64,000 bases of DNA from Globisporangium splendens (taxonomy: Eukaryota; Oomycota; Peronosporomycetes; Pythiales; Pythiaceae), in NCBI GenBank assembly GCA_006386115.1, contig VFIW01000023.1, positions 186,001 through 250,000 of the forward strand, in the 5' to 3' direction. Under the pieces are notes generated by a model. It had not been told where the DNA came from. It did no database searches and saw nothing but the letters and a program-made list of their open reading frames with translations. Positions 42,906-52,607 of the stretch are shown here, piece after piece. The position numbers and the translations under genes were made by a program. The stretch's first letter is position 1; the number at the start of each line of letters is the position of its first letter.

Positions 42906-42924
42906 GGGCGGGGCCTCCTACTGG
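42884..42924 (+). promoter_or_regulatory. -1 ribosomal frameshift signal between gag and pol
   Basis: The heptamer A AAA AAC (42884-42890) is in the correct gag phase (TCA AAA AAC) to be a canonical X XXY YYZ slippery site. After an 8-nt spacer a stem-loop starts at 42899: arms CCAGTAGG (42899-42906) and CCTACTGG (42917-42924) are perfectly complementary, and two further pairs can extend the stem. The gag stop lies inside the stem. After a -1 shift the frame is open straight into pol, which has no suitable ATG of its own before the protease. Confidence 0.85.
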
Positions 42925-45900
42925 GCTCGAAAAGAGGACTGTGTTTGTGGATACACAGGACTCTGGCCCCAATGTGCATGATGCACATGCAGTTTCCACG
43001 AGGGAGAATAGTGTCAGTCAAACGTCAAGTTTGATCGTTCTCAAAGTTCAAGTAGACGGTATTGCAACGCCTCTACGTGCTTTGGTTGACACTGGTGCGT
43101 CGAACAATTTTGTTCGAAATGAAGTGATCGTCAGGCATAAAGTACCAATGCCTGATGCGAATGAAGACAAGACGATGGTTATCCGGTTGGCCAACGGGTC
43201 AACTGTGAAGATGCCAAAGCGAGTTGTACGCTTGGCAATCAAGTGTGAAGATTTCCGAGGTGAAGACGAGTTCATTTTACTCGACCTCGATGACAAGTTT
43301 GATCTGATTCTGGGAATGCCATGGTTGAAGCGCTATCAACCTAGCATTGACTGGATGAAGATGAAGATCTCCGTTGACAAGTCACGCGATGTTGACTTGC
43401 GCTGCACAACAACGGATGAAGTGGTGTGGGTTTACACATCTGTGGAAGAGATCCCGGATGACCCTCGTGATATTGCGGTGTGCGATGGCCACCCATGTTC
43501 ACGAGCGGTACCCATCTTGAAGAAGACTACTGGAGGTGGAGCAGTCAGGCGCCAGAAAAAGACTGTCTCCTTTGCCATCGACCCTAAGAGTGAGGCGATG
43601 TGCGTGGAAGAAATGAATGGGAAAAGAGCCGAAGAGCCATCCCGAGACAAGATGACCAAGAAAAAGAAGCAATTATCGTCAATTGTTGCAAGCGCAACGT
43701 GTGCCCCTGATCAAGGTACAAGTCAAGATGACGAAGGAAGTGTCCAAGCAAGAGTCACTTCGAGTGGATACGTGAACGTATTGGTCTACAATGAAGATGG
43801 TGACAGCAACGTAATGCGTCACATTGAAGTCGAAAATCCTCCAAGCTCAGTCGAAGAGTTGATTTCCTTGCCATGGATGAGCAAGAAGACGCTGAAGCGT
43901 AGCCTAGCGAAAGGCGAAATTTCGCAGGTCTGCATGATCGTCGATGTTGACGATGCAGAAGACATCAACACAGTATCAGCAACGGAGGCTGAAGTGTTCG
44001 ATGAGAAGACACGGAAGGAAAGGTTCGAGGAGCAGTCATGGGACGCTCTCAAAACGAACCCCGTGTATGAACTTGTCAAGGAATATGAGGACATATTCCC
44101 AGACAAGGTGCCGGACGAACTGCCATTCGATAGAGGCATTCGTCACGAGATTGACATACTTCCTGGCACGAAGTATTGTATCACACGACAGTGGCCGTTG
44201 CCAAGAGAACAAGTCGTTGCGATCGACGAGTTCTTTGCGCAACGTGCCAAGGCTGGGCATGTGCGAGAGAGCAAGTCTCCACATTGTAGCCCAACCTTCT
44301 GTGTGAAGAAGGCAACTGGTGGTTGGCGCATCGTCCACGCTTTCAACAAGCTGAACGACGCTACCATTCCAGCCCAGACTCCGGTTCCACGCAAGGACAT
44401 GATCCTTGATGGAATGGTTGGCAGCACCGTCTTTAGTGCTATCGATCTGAAAGATGGGTTCTATCAGATTCGAATGCGCGAAGATGATGTACCACTAACT
44501 GCAGTGAGTACCCCGAGTGGTATGCTGTGGGAATGGTTAGTGATGCCACAGGGTTTGAAGAACGCTCCTGCGACTTTCAATAGGATGGTCACGAATTTAC
44601 TTCGTCCATTGAGAGGGTTTGCACCGAGTTACTTTGACGATATTTTCGTTCATAGTAAAACCACGGGTGAAAAGTCTGACGTTGATGTTCATCTTGACCA
44701 CCTCCGTCAAGTCTTTCAGGTCATGCGAGAGAACAAGCTCTACGCTAACCTGAAGAAGTGCATATTCTTTGCACAAGAGATCCCCGTTCTCGGCTGCTTT
44801 GTGGGAAAGCATGGCGTTCGAGTTGATCCGGAGAAGGTCAATGCTATTGACGATTGGCCTGTGCCTCAGAATGTCAAACAGCTGAGACAATGGTTGGGTC
44901 TGGCCAACTACTTGCACAAGTACACGCGCAATTATGCAGCGTTGGTGCAACCCCTCACACAGCTCCTGAAGAAGGACATTGAGTGGGAGTGGTCCAGTGA
45001 CCACCAAACAGCGTTTGCCGAAGTGAAGAGGAGTCTGCGAGAAGCTCCCGTGCTGGCAATTGCAAACCACGACAAGCCTTTTCATGTGGTTTGCGATGCA
45101 AGCGATTATGCCATCGGTTGCGCCTTGATGCAACACGATGATGAGGGTCATGAGCGAGTTGTGTCGTATCAGTCACGACAACTCCGACCCGCAGAACGGA
45201 ACTACCCAGTTCATGACAAGGAACTTCTTGCGATGAAGTATTCTTTGGTCAAGTTCCGTGTGTATCTGCTTGGAGAGGAGCGCTTCGCGATCTACACAGA
45301 TCATGCGTCGCTGCGTACGGCAGTGAAGACTCCTCACTTGTCGCAAAGAATGGCGAGATGGTTCTCTTTCTTTGCAGAGTACAACTTTGTTGTACACTAC
45401 AAGCCAGGCAAGACGAACATCTTAGCCGATGCGCTGTCAAGACGTCCGGACTATGATCCGAAGACCAAGAGTGAAGACACGGACGGAGCGTGTCGACTCT
45501 GTGAAGATGTTCAAGCGATCGCAGCGCAAGCAACGACTACAGTGCGAGAAGACATTGTCGAAGGGTACAAGTCTGACGAAACATGTCAGGACTTGTTGAA
45601 GTATTTCAAGGACCCTTCGGACAAAGCACTGCAGAGCTTGCCTGCTCGAACAAGGTCGCGAGTTCACCGCTTCCGAGTACACAATGGATTGTTGTACTAC
45701 GCGGTTGAACAAGGGGATACAGCAAGGGTTGTTGTTCCCAACGACGAAGGTCTGCGTCATCGACTCTTGTATGAGTACCATGACAATCCTTCGGGTGGCC
45801 ATCTCGGACGTGAGAAAACGTTTCTCAGTCTTTCCCGGGATTACTACTGGCCACACATGTACAAATGGGTGCGCAAGTATGTGAGGACTTGCGAGATCTG

Positions 45901-46855
45901 CCAACGAGTGAAACCTTCTGGTTCCACTCAGGCCCCACTTCGTTCATTGGCTGTCCCATCAGACAGTTGGAAGTCTGTGAGTATGGATTTCATATTCGGA
46001 CTTCCGCGTGACAAACACGGACGCAATGGCATCCTTGTGTTTGTGGACCGATTCAGCAAGATGGTCCATCTTGCGCCAGTTTCGGACAAGATCTCAGCCG
46101 AAATGACGGCCAAGGTCTTTGTAGACGTCGTATTCCGTCTGCATGGCCTGCCCATTGAGATCGTGTCTGACCGTGACACTCGGTTTACGTCCAAGTTTTG
46201 GCGTGCACTGTTCGGACTTCTGGACACCAAGTTGTCCATGTCAACAGCGGCACATCCTGAAACGGATGGTCAAACAGAGCGAGTGAATCGTGTCCTTGAA
46301 GACGTGTTGCGCAGTTATGCGACGTCTTTCAAAGAGTGGAGTGAGTTCCTCCCTCTTGCCGAGTTTGCGTTGAACAACTCCACGCATGTCTCGACAGGTC
46401 ACTCTCCATTTTATATGAACTATGGCATTCACCCTCGAGTGCCTGCTTCCATAATGGGTGAGGTCTCTACCTTAAGTGGGGGAGGGACTACGGCTAAAGG
46501 CAATAAGCCGCAGTCGTCGTATGACCTGAATGCTGTTGCCGAGTTAAAAGCCAATTTTGACTCGATGAAACCCCTCAACGACATCACTAGTCGTGAGGAA
46601 CAGCAAGTCGATGACTTTGTTGTGAGGAGACAAGCCGTTGTGAGGTTTGTTCGAGACGCAATCGCGAAGGCTCAGGATCTGCAAAAGGAACAAGCAGACA
46701 AGAGCGGAAGGAAGAACAAGCAAGTTTACAAGATCAATGATCTTGTATTACTTAGCACGGCGAACCCGCCTGAACATGCAGTGTCCAACTTGGGAAGCTC
46801 GAAGCTTCTGCCAAGGTTCATTGGACCGTTCAAGGTAGTTGAAATGCAATGGTGA
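42891..46855 (+). CDS. Pol polyprotein (protease, reverse transcriptase, RNase H, integrase)
   Basis: Entered by -1 frameshifting from gag; the frame is open from the shift site to a TGA at 46853-46855. Domains in order: aspartic protease with LVDTGAS near 43085; reverse transcriptase with AIDLKDGFYQI, MPQGLKNAPATF and the catalytic YFDD (near 44630); RNase H with CDASDYAIGCAL and YTDHASL; integrase with the H-H-C-C zinc module (HDNPSGGHLGREKTF...CEICQRVK) and catalytic D, D, E in MDFIFGLP, VSDRDTRF and TDGQTERVNRVLED; then the GPY/F-type module (LLPRFIGPFKVVE). The frame ends at EMQW where homologues continue (NGDAYTLDIPTRM); a single extra base near 46850 explains this. The polyprotein makes cDNA in the particle and integrates it. 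Confidence 0.93.
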
Positions 46856-47669
46856 TGCCTATACGCTAGACATACCTACACGCATGCGTCTACACCCTAC
46901 ATTTTATGTGGGTAGACTAAAGCCTTACCTTCCAAGCGGATCAGCTGATCCTACGAGATCTTCCGCAAACGATCAAGCTGATCTTGAAGACTCTCCACTT
47001 GGTTGCGAAGAGCAAACAGCTCATCGCTTTGGAGATTCTTCTCGGCATAAAGGCGCTGAAGCACATCGAAGGACTCCTCCTTCACAGCTTCCAGCACGAG
47101 AAGGCGCGAGTTATACTCCTTGCGGAGTACCTCAAGAGCCGTCCCTGCCTCTTCCACAGAGCGCAGTAGACGTTCGTGATGCATTTCACGAGCCTTCTCA
47201 GCCTTTTGGAGTCGCTCAAGTTCGCCCTGGACTTGCTCGAACCGTTGCTCGAAACGGGACTCCAAAGCCAGATACTGGGCGGGACCAAAGGTCAGCGAGT
47301 CGATCCGCGACTCCTGCTCCTTCACTTGGTCCTCGAGGCTCTCGCACCGATCCGAAAGGATCGCATCGCGAACTTCCAGTGTCTCAATCTGAGCGCGATG
47401 AGCACTCTTCCACTTCCAGAGTCGCTCAATCGTTTTCGCGTTCAGCCCCACCCCCATTGATAGACTCTCAGGGAGATCATCGCTGGGTGGTTGAGTCGAT
47501 TGTTGATCATGAAGATCGACCGACTCGTGGGAAGAAGCGGTTGAGCCATCAACGCTTCTACAGAGTTCGGTGGCGTGGATATCCACCGAGCTCGGACACG
47601 TGGGAACCACGGCAGACGATGGAGTCTGATGTTCCCGACGTGGTCCGCAGCTACGAGAACCACTTGTAG
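46846..47669 (+). pseudogene. Pol C-terminal fragment with chromodomain, out of frame with pol
   Basis: Immediately after the broken end of pol, another frame continues the pol sequence: NGDAYTLDIPTRMRLHPTFYVGRLKPYLP, then about 190 residues of Pro/Ser/Arg-rich linker, and finally a chromodomain (WVVESIVDHEDR, RFYRVRWRGYPPSSDTWEP, VVRSYENHL) ending at a TAG. In chromoviruses this domain steers integration toward marked chromatin. Here it is separated from integrase by the one-base frameshift. It has no start of its own and is probably not made in this copy. The linker part lies opposite the antisense coiled-coil ORF. Confidence 0.8.
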
Positions 47670-48015
47670 CGTCGCCAGGAGCGACACTACGACGACCAGA
47701 GCTGGGATTCGCTCTGTCGTCAGCAGGAGTTCTTCTTTGGGCACGAGCGTTGCCGCGACGAAGAAGACGCTCCATCTTGTTCTCGTTCTCAAGACGAACA
47801 AACGTTCGCCATGAGTCTCTCTGGGCTGCGATGGGTTGGTTCGGATCATCACGATCGTTGATCCGACGCCAACTGAAGAACCGCTCCTTGTAGAACTCGA
47901 GATCCCCCTTCTTCTTCAGAATGGAGGATACGTCGAAGAGTTCTGGAGCTGTCTGCTGTCGCTTGGACAACGGACGTTCTTCACCTTGGTTTACTTGGTC
48001 ACTTGGTCGCTTCAT
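46951..48015 (-). CDS. Antisense coiled-coil ORF inside the retrotransposon
   Basis: A 354-codon minus-strand frame: ATG at 48015 (MKRPSDQVNQGEERPLSKRQ), stop at 46951. The N-terminal third is basic with a distinctive DLEFYKERFFSWRRINDRDD segment. The middle (opposite the sense chromodomain) is Ser/Asp-rich and probably disordered. The last ~170 residues are a strong predicted coiled coil (heptads through QIETLEVRDAIL..., LESRFEQRFEQVQGELERLQ, LRNQVESLQDQLDRLRKI). It would be transcribed from within or near the 3' LTR against gag-pol. I recognise no family. Antisense accessory ORFs at this position are known in some plant LTR retrotransposons, so a regulatory or particle-associated product is conceivable. 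Conservation must be shown before it is accepted as coding. Confidence 0.45.
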   Translation of the reverse strand: MKRPSDQVNQGEERPLSKRQQTAPELFDVSSILKKKGDLEFYKERFFSWRRINDRDDPNQPIAAQRDSWRTFVRLENENKMERLLRRGNARAQRRTPADDRANPSSGRRSVAPGDATSGSRSCGPRREHQTPSSAVVPTCPSSVDIHATELCRSVDGSTASSHESVDLHDQQSTQPPSDDLPESLSMGVGLNAKTIERLWKWKSAHRAQIETLEVRDAILSDRCESLEDQVKEQESRIDSLTFGPAQYLALESRFEQRFEQVQGELERLQKAEKAREMHHERLLRSVEEAGTALEVLRKEYNSRLLVLEAVKEESFDVLQRLYAEKNLQSDELFALRNQVESLQDQLDRLRKIS

Positions 48016-48078
48016 GGCCGATTGGAAAGTGAACTGCTCCGAAAGGTCTGCAAAAGTACGCAAGGTACTTGTGACTTT

Positions 48079-48091
48079 AAGGAGGGGATGA
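48079..48091 (+). promoter_or_regulatory. Polypurine tract
   Basis: AAGGAGGGGATGA directly precedes the 3' LTR and is purine-rich except for one T, as expected for the plus-strand primer. Confidence 0.7.
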
Positions 48092-48744
48092 TGTAATGGG
48101 CTATACCTAGCCATTACATGAAGGTGGATCTGTTCCCAGATTTAGTGTGCCACACACCACCTTCAGTGTGCATTGTGGAGAGACAAATAACAAAGGGATT
48201 ACAGTACGACAGTCCCCACATGCACATGTGACGTCATCCCATGACGTCACGAGCGCTCTCTGTGCTGATCAGTGCAGAATGTTGTTCACATGTACTAATC
48301 AGTACAGAGTGATGACATCCATGTACTAATCAAGTACTGAGTGATGGTTCCTACTTGGGAAACTGCACTGGTGATGAGACCAACGTGTGTCTGCCACCTA
48401 AAGTGAGTGGCTGTAGCCAATCACTTTGCAGGGAATTTTCCACGGGACTTCAAGTTCAAGCTTCTCGAAGATCTCGTGGGTTCAACCTCAGTGTACCCAA
48501 GGTTTTATATATCAGATTCATAGGTTTTATTGTGTATGTTTAGGTTTTAGTTATAAAACCTGTAGGAGCCCTTGGGGTTCATTTACAAGTAGCGACAGGA
48601 ACCATAAGCATTTCAATTCAGTTGCAATTTTACCCTCAAGTACTCAAGTCGTCTTCTCTCCCTCCAAGTCGGGAGATCGCTTCCTCAAGTCGCACAAGCG
48701 TGTGTGCCGTGTTTTGGGGACTGTTGTGAACATCCCCCATTACA
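48092..48744 (+). repeat. 3' LTR
   Basis: 653 bp, TGTAATGGG...CCCCATTACA, with intact inverted ends. Two CRE palindromes TGACGTCA lie at 48229-48236 and 48242-48249; the TATATA box is near 48508. It differs from the 5' LTR by scattered substitutions and small indels. Confidence 0.93.
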
Positions 48745-48749
48745 GCTTC

Positions 48750-49200
48750 TAGAAACCGAGGGGGGATCAACTCTGCCTGGGGGGATCGTAACGTCGATGG
48801 AGTATGCTGGCGAAAGGAGTGTCACCCTGTCGCTGTGTTCGCGTCCCCTCAACTGGGTCAGGCTGTGCAATGGCCTTGCTGCCATTACATGCAAGATGGC
48901 TCGTGTGTGTCACACGCCACCTGATGCGCGCATTGTGGGTGCAAAGATATTGGGTGAAACACATAAAAGTGATCCCCACATGCACAGGTGACGTCATCGT
49001 CTGACGTCAGAGCAATCTGTGTATAAGAGGGCGCTGTTCACAACAGCCCCTTCAAACACGGCACACACGCTTGTGCCAGAGGAAGCGATCTCCCGACTTG
49101 GAGGGAGGAAGGAAGACTTGAGGGCTTGGTGGTAAAATTGCAACTTAATTAAATGTGGTTATGGTTCCTGTGAGGAGGCTTGAGTGTTTGTTGGTAAATT
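48750..49200. repeat. Rearranged relic of a related LTR (direct and inverted pieces)
   Basis: From about 48868 to 49020 the sequence resembles the LTR U3 in the same orientation (GCCATTACATGCAAG, GTGTGTCACACGCCACC, CCCCACATGCACAGGTGACGTCA) with twin TGACGTCA at 48989-48996 and 49002-49009. From about 49028 to 49195 it matches the reverse complement of the LTR 3' end (GCTGTTCACAACAG, AACACGGCACACACGCTTGTG, GATCTCCCGACTTGGAGGGAG). The junction lies just after a TATAAGA at 49021. Confidence 0.65.
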
Positions 49201-50140
49201 GAGAAGTGAGATTGAGAAAACTGTTTAAGAAAAAAACTCAACTACTTCGTCGCTAGTCCTTGCTCCCCTTGGGGCTCTTCCTACTCGTGTTCTTTCACTT
49301 GCGTGCTACTTGATTTTTTTACTGGATTTTCTCATATCTGATTTTTCTTCATTTTGTGTGGACAGGAGGGCTTCTGAGATAACAGATGGATTATCGTCCT
49401 ATCTTTACCTATGCATAAACATACAATCATTCCTAAAGATGTCGTAATCATCTACCAACATTCCGATGTACCGAAATATTGGTACATTGTACCATCGTGG
49501 TTCCGTCGACCCTTACAAGTGTTAGCCAATCAATCTCTTGCCTCTCGGTGTCGAGTTTAGGGTTTGCTGTCTTATCACGCACGGTGGGTGGTTTGTGTGC
49601 TGTGGGCTTTTCGTCAACCAGTGGGCTCGCTGTCACCCCACTTGCAGTCTCCTTGGCCATGCTGGAATGCTTGTCGCCACATCGCCAGCGGTTGCAGTTT
49701 CCATCCAGTCGAGCAGCACGCCCATGGACGACCTCTCGCCATCAACTCGATCGCCATCCCATTTCATTCTTTTTCGTCTCTGTCCTTCCTTTGCTCGTTG
49801 CGCCGCTCATTTCTTTCTGAAATTCAGCTCGCCAGCTGGAGCCAAATCCCATTCAGAAAGCTAGCTGATAGCCCACGCATCTTTATCCAATAGAATTGCA
49901 TGAAAAGAAAAAATACTGTCTGAAAAAGAAACTCAAGTGCACCTTTGACAACTGCCAATGACACCCTGACTCGACAAGATTCGGTTATAAGAGAACTAAA
50001 TAGGTACGCATCTTTACGGCAGTCAGAGACAGTGGCAGTAGGTTCAGAACTACTGACCGCAAATAACTGCTTAAACGAGCGACCACACCAATCTCGTGTG
50101 GTACAGTGCGTGGCAGCAGATAGAAACGCAAAGCAGAAAG
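49201..50140. other. Intergenic region
   Basis: Upstream of Tim44-like gene 5. It holds a GTACC-gaaatatt-GGTAC inverted repeat at 49468-49485. A short minus-strand frame around 49450-49730 has some coding-like character but no recognised domain. Nothing else was seen. Confidence 0.45.
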
Positions 50141-51068
50141 ATGGCGATGCGCATGCGTCCCGTGCGGACGTCTTTCTCGCGCATTCGTGGCGCCCACGTA
50201 CGTAATTGGATGCTGCGTATATGCTAATCTGATTGCAGATCTGTTGTTGATCTATCTGGCTGTATATTTGCATGTTTCATTCGTGCAGTGGGTCTCACGC
50301 CATGACGCAACGCAGCGCAGCTTTTCATCGTCACCCGAGTTTGAGCGCGGTCTCAGCGGCGTCATGAACGTGTTCAACCGCGTCGTGGACCGCGCCACAC
50401 GGTTCCAGCAGTACCAGGAGCAGCACGTGTTCCCGCCAGACGACTCGTCCATCACCAACATGCTCGCGTTCGTGACGCTCCAGATCCCGCAGCGCACCGA
50501 AATCGACGCCGTCGAGTTTTTGGAGGGTGCGCGTCATGCATGCTGCGCGCATTTGGAAGCGATTCATTCGCTTGAATTTGGCGAGCATGTTGGTGGCGGT
50601 GGACGCAGTGCGTGCACACAGGCAGATCTGCTCAAGGCGTATTGCACGCCCGGGTTCTACAAGACGGCGAAGGCGAACGTGAAGCTCACGCACGCGATGC
50701 GGAACCTTATCCTGGAGCTACAGGGCGTCGCAATTGAGAGCATTCACTTGAAACGCGCCGAGTACGCGCGGCTCACGGCGCAGGAGTACGAGGACGAAGT
50801 GAACGCGGAGAAGAATGCGCCAATGCTTTGGTCCGAGGATGCGAACATGGAGCGGCTGCAGCTCCACGTGGACGTCGACACCGTCGAGAACGTCAAGATG
50901 AACTACTTCAAGCGCAACGAGGTGCGCTTTGTGCAGCAGCAGAACGCGTACCGCTGGATCTTTGAGTCTAAGGTGACGCGGCCAGAGGACGTCGACTGGC
51001 GTATTGCAGCCATCTACCGCGTCTCGGGCCGCGTCGTGGACTTGCCCAAGAGTGACAGAAAGGAATGA
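50141..51068 (+). CDS. Tim44-like mitochondrial protein, paralogue 5
   Basis: Two exons: 50141-50197 and 50289-51068; intron 50198-50288 (91 bp, GTACGT...TGCAG, with a CTAAT-type branch sequence near 50224). 278 residues. Exon 1 encodes MAMRMRPVRTSFSRIRGAH: five Arg, no acidic residue, a good mitochondrial presequence. Exon 2 starts WVSRHDATQRSFSSSPEF, carrying the FSSS motif. Using the longer unspliced frame instead would give a hydrophobic leader unlike the other paralogues. The body has TRFQQYQEQHVFPP, IDAVEFLEGARHACCAHLEA, NLILELQGVAI, then LQLHVDVDTVENVKM, WIFESKV and VDWRIAAI. It is closest to paralogue 4. The Tim44/MRPL45-like assignment is an inference. Confidence 0.65.
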
Positions 51069-52607
51069 TAAGAACGGCAGGTGGGCGTTGGCAATGGAGA
51101 AAGGGTGTTGAAGAGCATGACGAAGCAAAGAATTATTTCTATATAAATATGCAAGTATGAGCGAACAAACGGGAGGCGATGTGGAAACAGAGTAGCATGC
51201 GTGCTTCGCACTTTATTTTGGTACAACCTCAACAAAACTGGACTGTCCATTTACCAGAATGTCTGATGGTGATGCACCAAGCGATTGGATTTTTCCATCG
51301 TCTCGGAGCACTTTGTGCGTTTCCTTCATGATTGCATTCGTCATGATTGCGCACCAAGCAGAGACCGTCGCAGCTTCCTGGCCTCTTTTATCATATTATA
51401 GGACAGCAGCAGCATGTTCACAGGCTACAAGTCAGGACATGAGAACTGGTTCTTTGTGTGGCAGTTTGGCACGCGACTACTGAACCTTTCGAGCTGGAAA
51501 GAGTAATCCGCAATTTGGCGTGTTTACAACTCAGGCGGCAGTTGAGGCGCCTCGAACTTCAAGCAGGATGCACATGTCGAAATGATTGCCTATCTCCCAT
51601 TTAGAGAGAGAAAGAATGCGCCACAGCCAATCGCACAGGCGGCGGCATCTTCACGCACAGCCGAAGGGAAGAGAGAAGATCTCCAAACGACACAGCCTGG
51701 CTCAAAAATAGGACATTGCAAAACACCAAATATGCCTCCTTAAATTGTATATAGACGAGTTAGTTTGAGCGGATCCCTACAAGCCAAGCCTGTTTAAAGT
51801 AGGATAATCCTTTATAAGTGGTAGATGGGCGAGGGTTCTATTTCTTGCTGCCGAACAAGGGCAGAAATTGCGTGGAACTCACACCCGTGTAGCTGCGCGT
51901 TTTGAAGCGGAAGGCTATCAGCAATATCCTCATGTGCATGTACTCACAGTATCCACTACTGCCAGCGCATATAAACGTCCTAAATCCATAACACAACGAG
52001 CGACGGCCACACGAAAATAAAGTTGTCATGTTGGATGGCTCCATCTCGCGATCTCGCACCCATAACGAGAGTCGAACGGAGCTCTTCGCCTGCTCGCTCG
52101 CATACGCAGGGCGTGTCACACGCTGGATCTCTTGGTTGAGTGTATTTGGGATGTTGTGTGTATGGAGAATATGGATACCTTACTGATATAACGATAACTC
52201 TGTGATCATGTCGCAACCCACCTCTCTCCTCCCCCTCAAATAGACCACGCACCATGCGATCTGACCCCTATTGTCACCCTCAAAAAGGGGTCCCACTCTC
52301 GATCGTTCAAGCTTTCAATGCATCAGTTGATTAAATTGAAACGATGGCACAATATTCCACGGGCCACTAACTGAGGGGTACAGCATGTGTGAGTAGTTTT
52401 GCCGTTCAACCTAAATATTGATAATGCAAGGTTATCATAGATCACTGCTGACTAGTTGTAAAATACTGTAGTCCACTTCTTCTCTATCGAGCGTTCTGTC
52501 TTTTCTCGTGTGCTCTCGTCCCCTTTCTGCGCCTCGACAAGCCCAGAACTGGCCATCATTCCTGTCTCTCTCATTTGGATCTCCCCATTATAATAGCAAC
52601 ACGTGGG
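51069..52607. other. Intergenic region / promoter
   Basis: About 1.5 kb without a recognisable gene, repeat or RNA. The last ~150 bp with CT-rich tracts are likely the leader of the FYVE gene. Confidence 0.5.

Larger units (their letters stand above)
41089..48749 (+). mobile_element. Ty3/gypsy chromodomain LTR retrotransposon with target-site duplications
   Basis: A nearly complete element: LTRs at 41094-41745 and 48092-48744, bounded by the 5-bp direct repeat GCTTC at 41089-41093 and 48745-48749. Order inside: primer-binding site, gag, protease, reverse transcriptase, RNase H, integrase, linker, chromodomain, antisense ORF, polypurine tract. The PR-RT-RH-IN order and the chromodomain place it among chromoviruses of the Ty3/gypsy (Metaviridae) group. 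The two LTRs differ at roughly 4-5% of positions by eye, so the insertion is not brand new. Pol carries a one-base break, so this copy is probably not autonomous. Confidence 0.95.
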
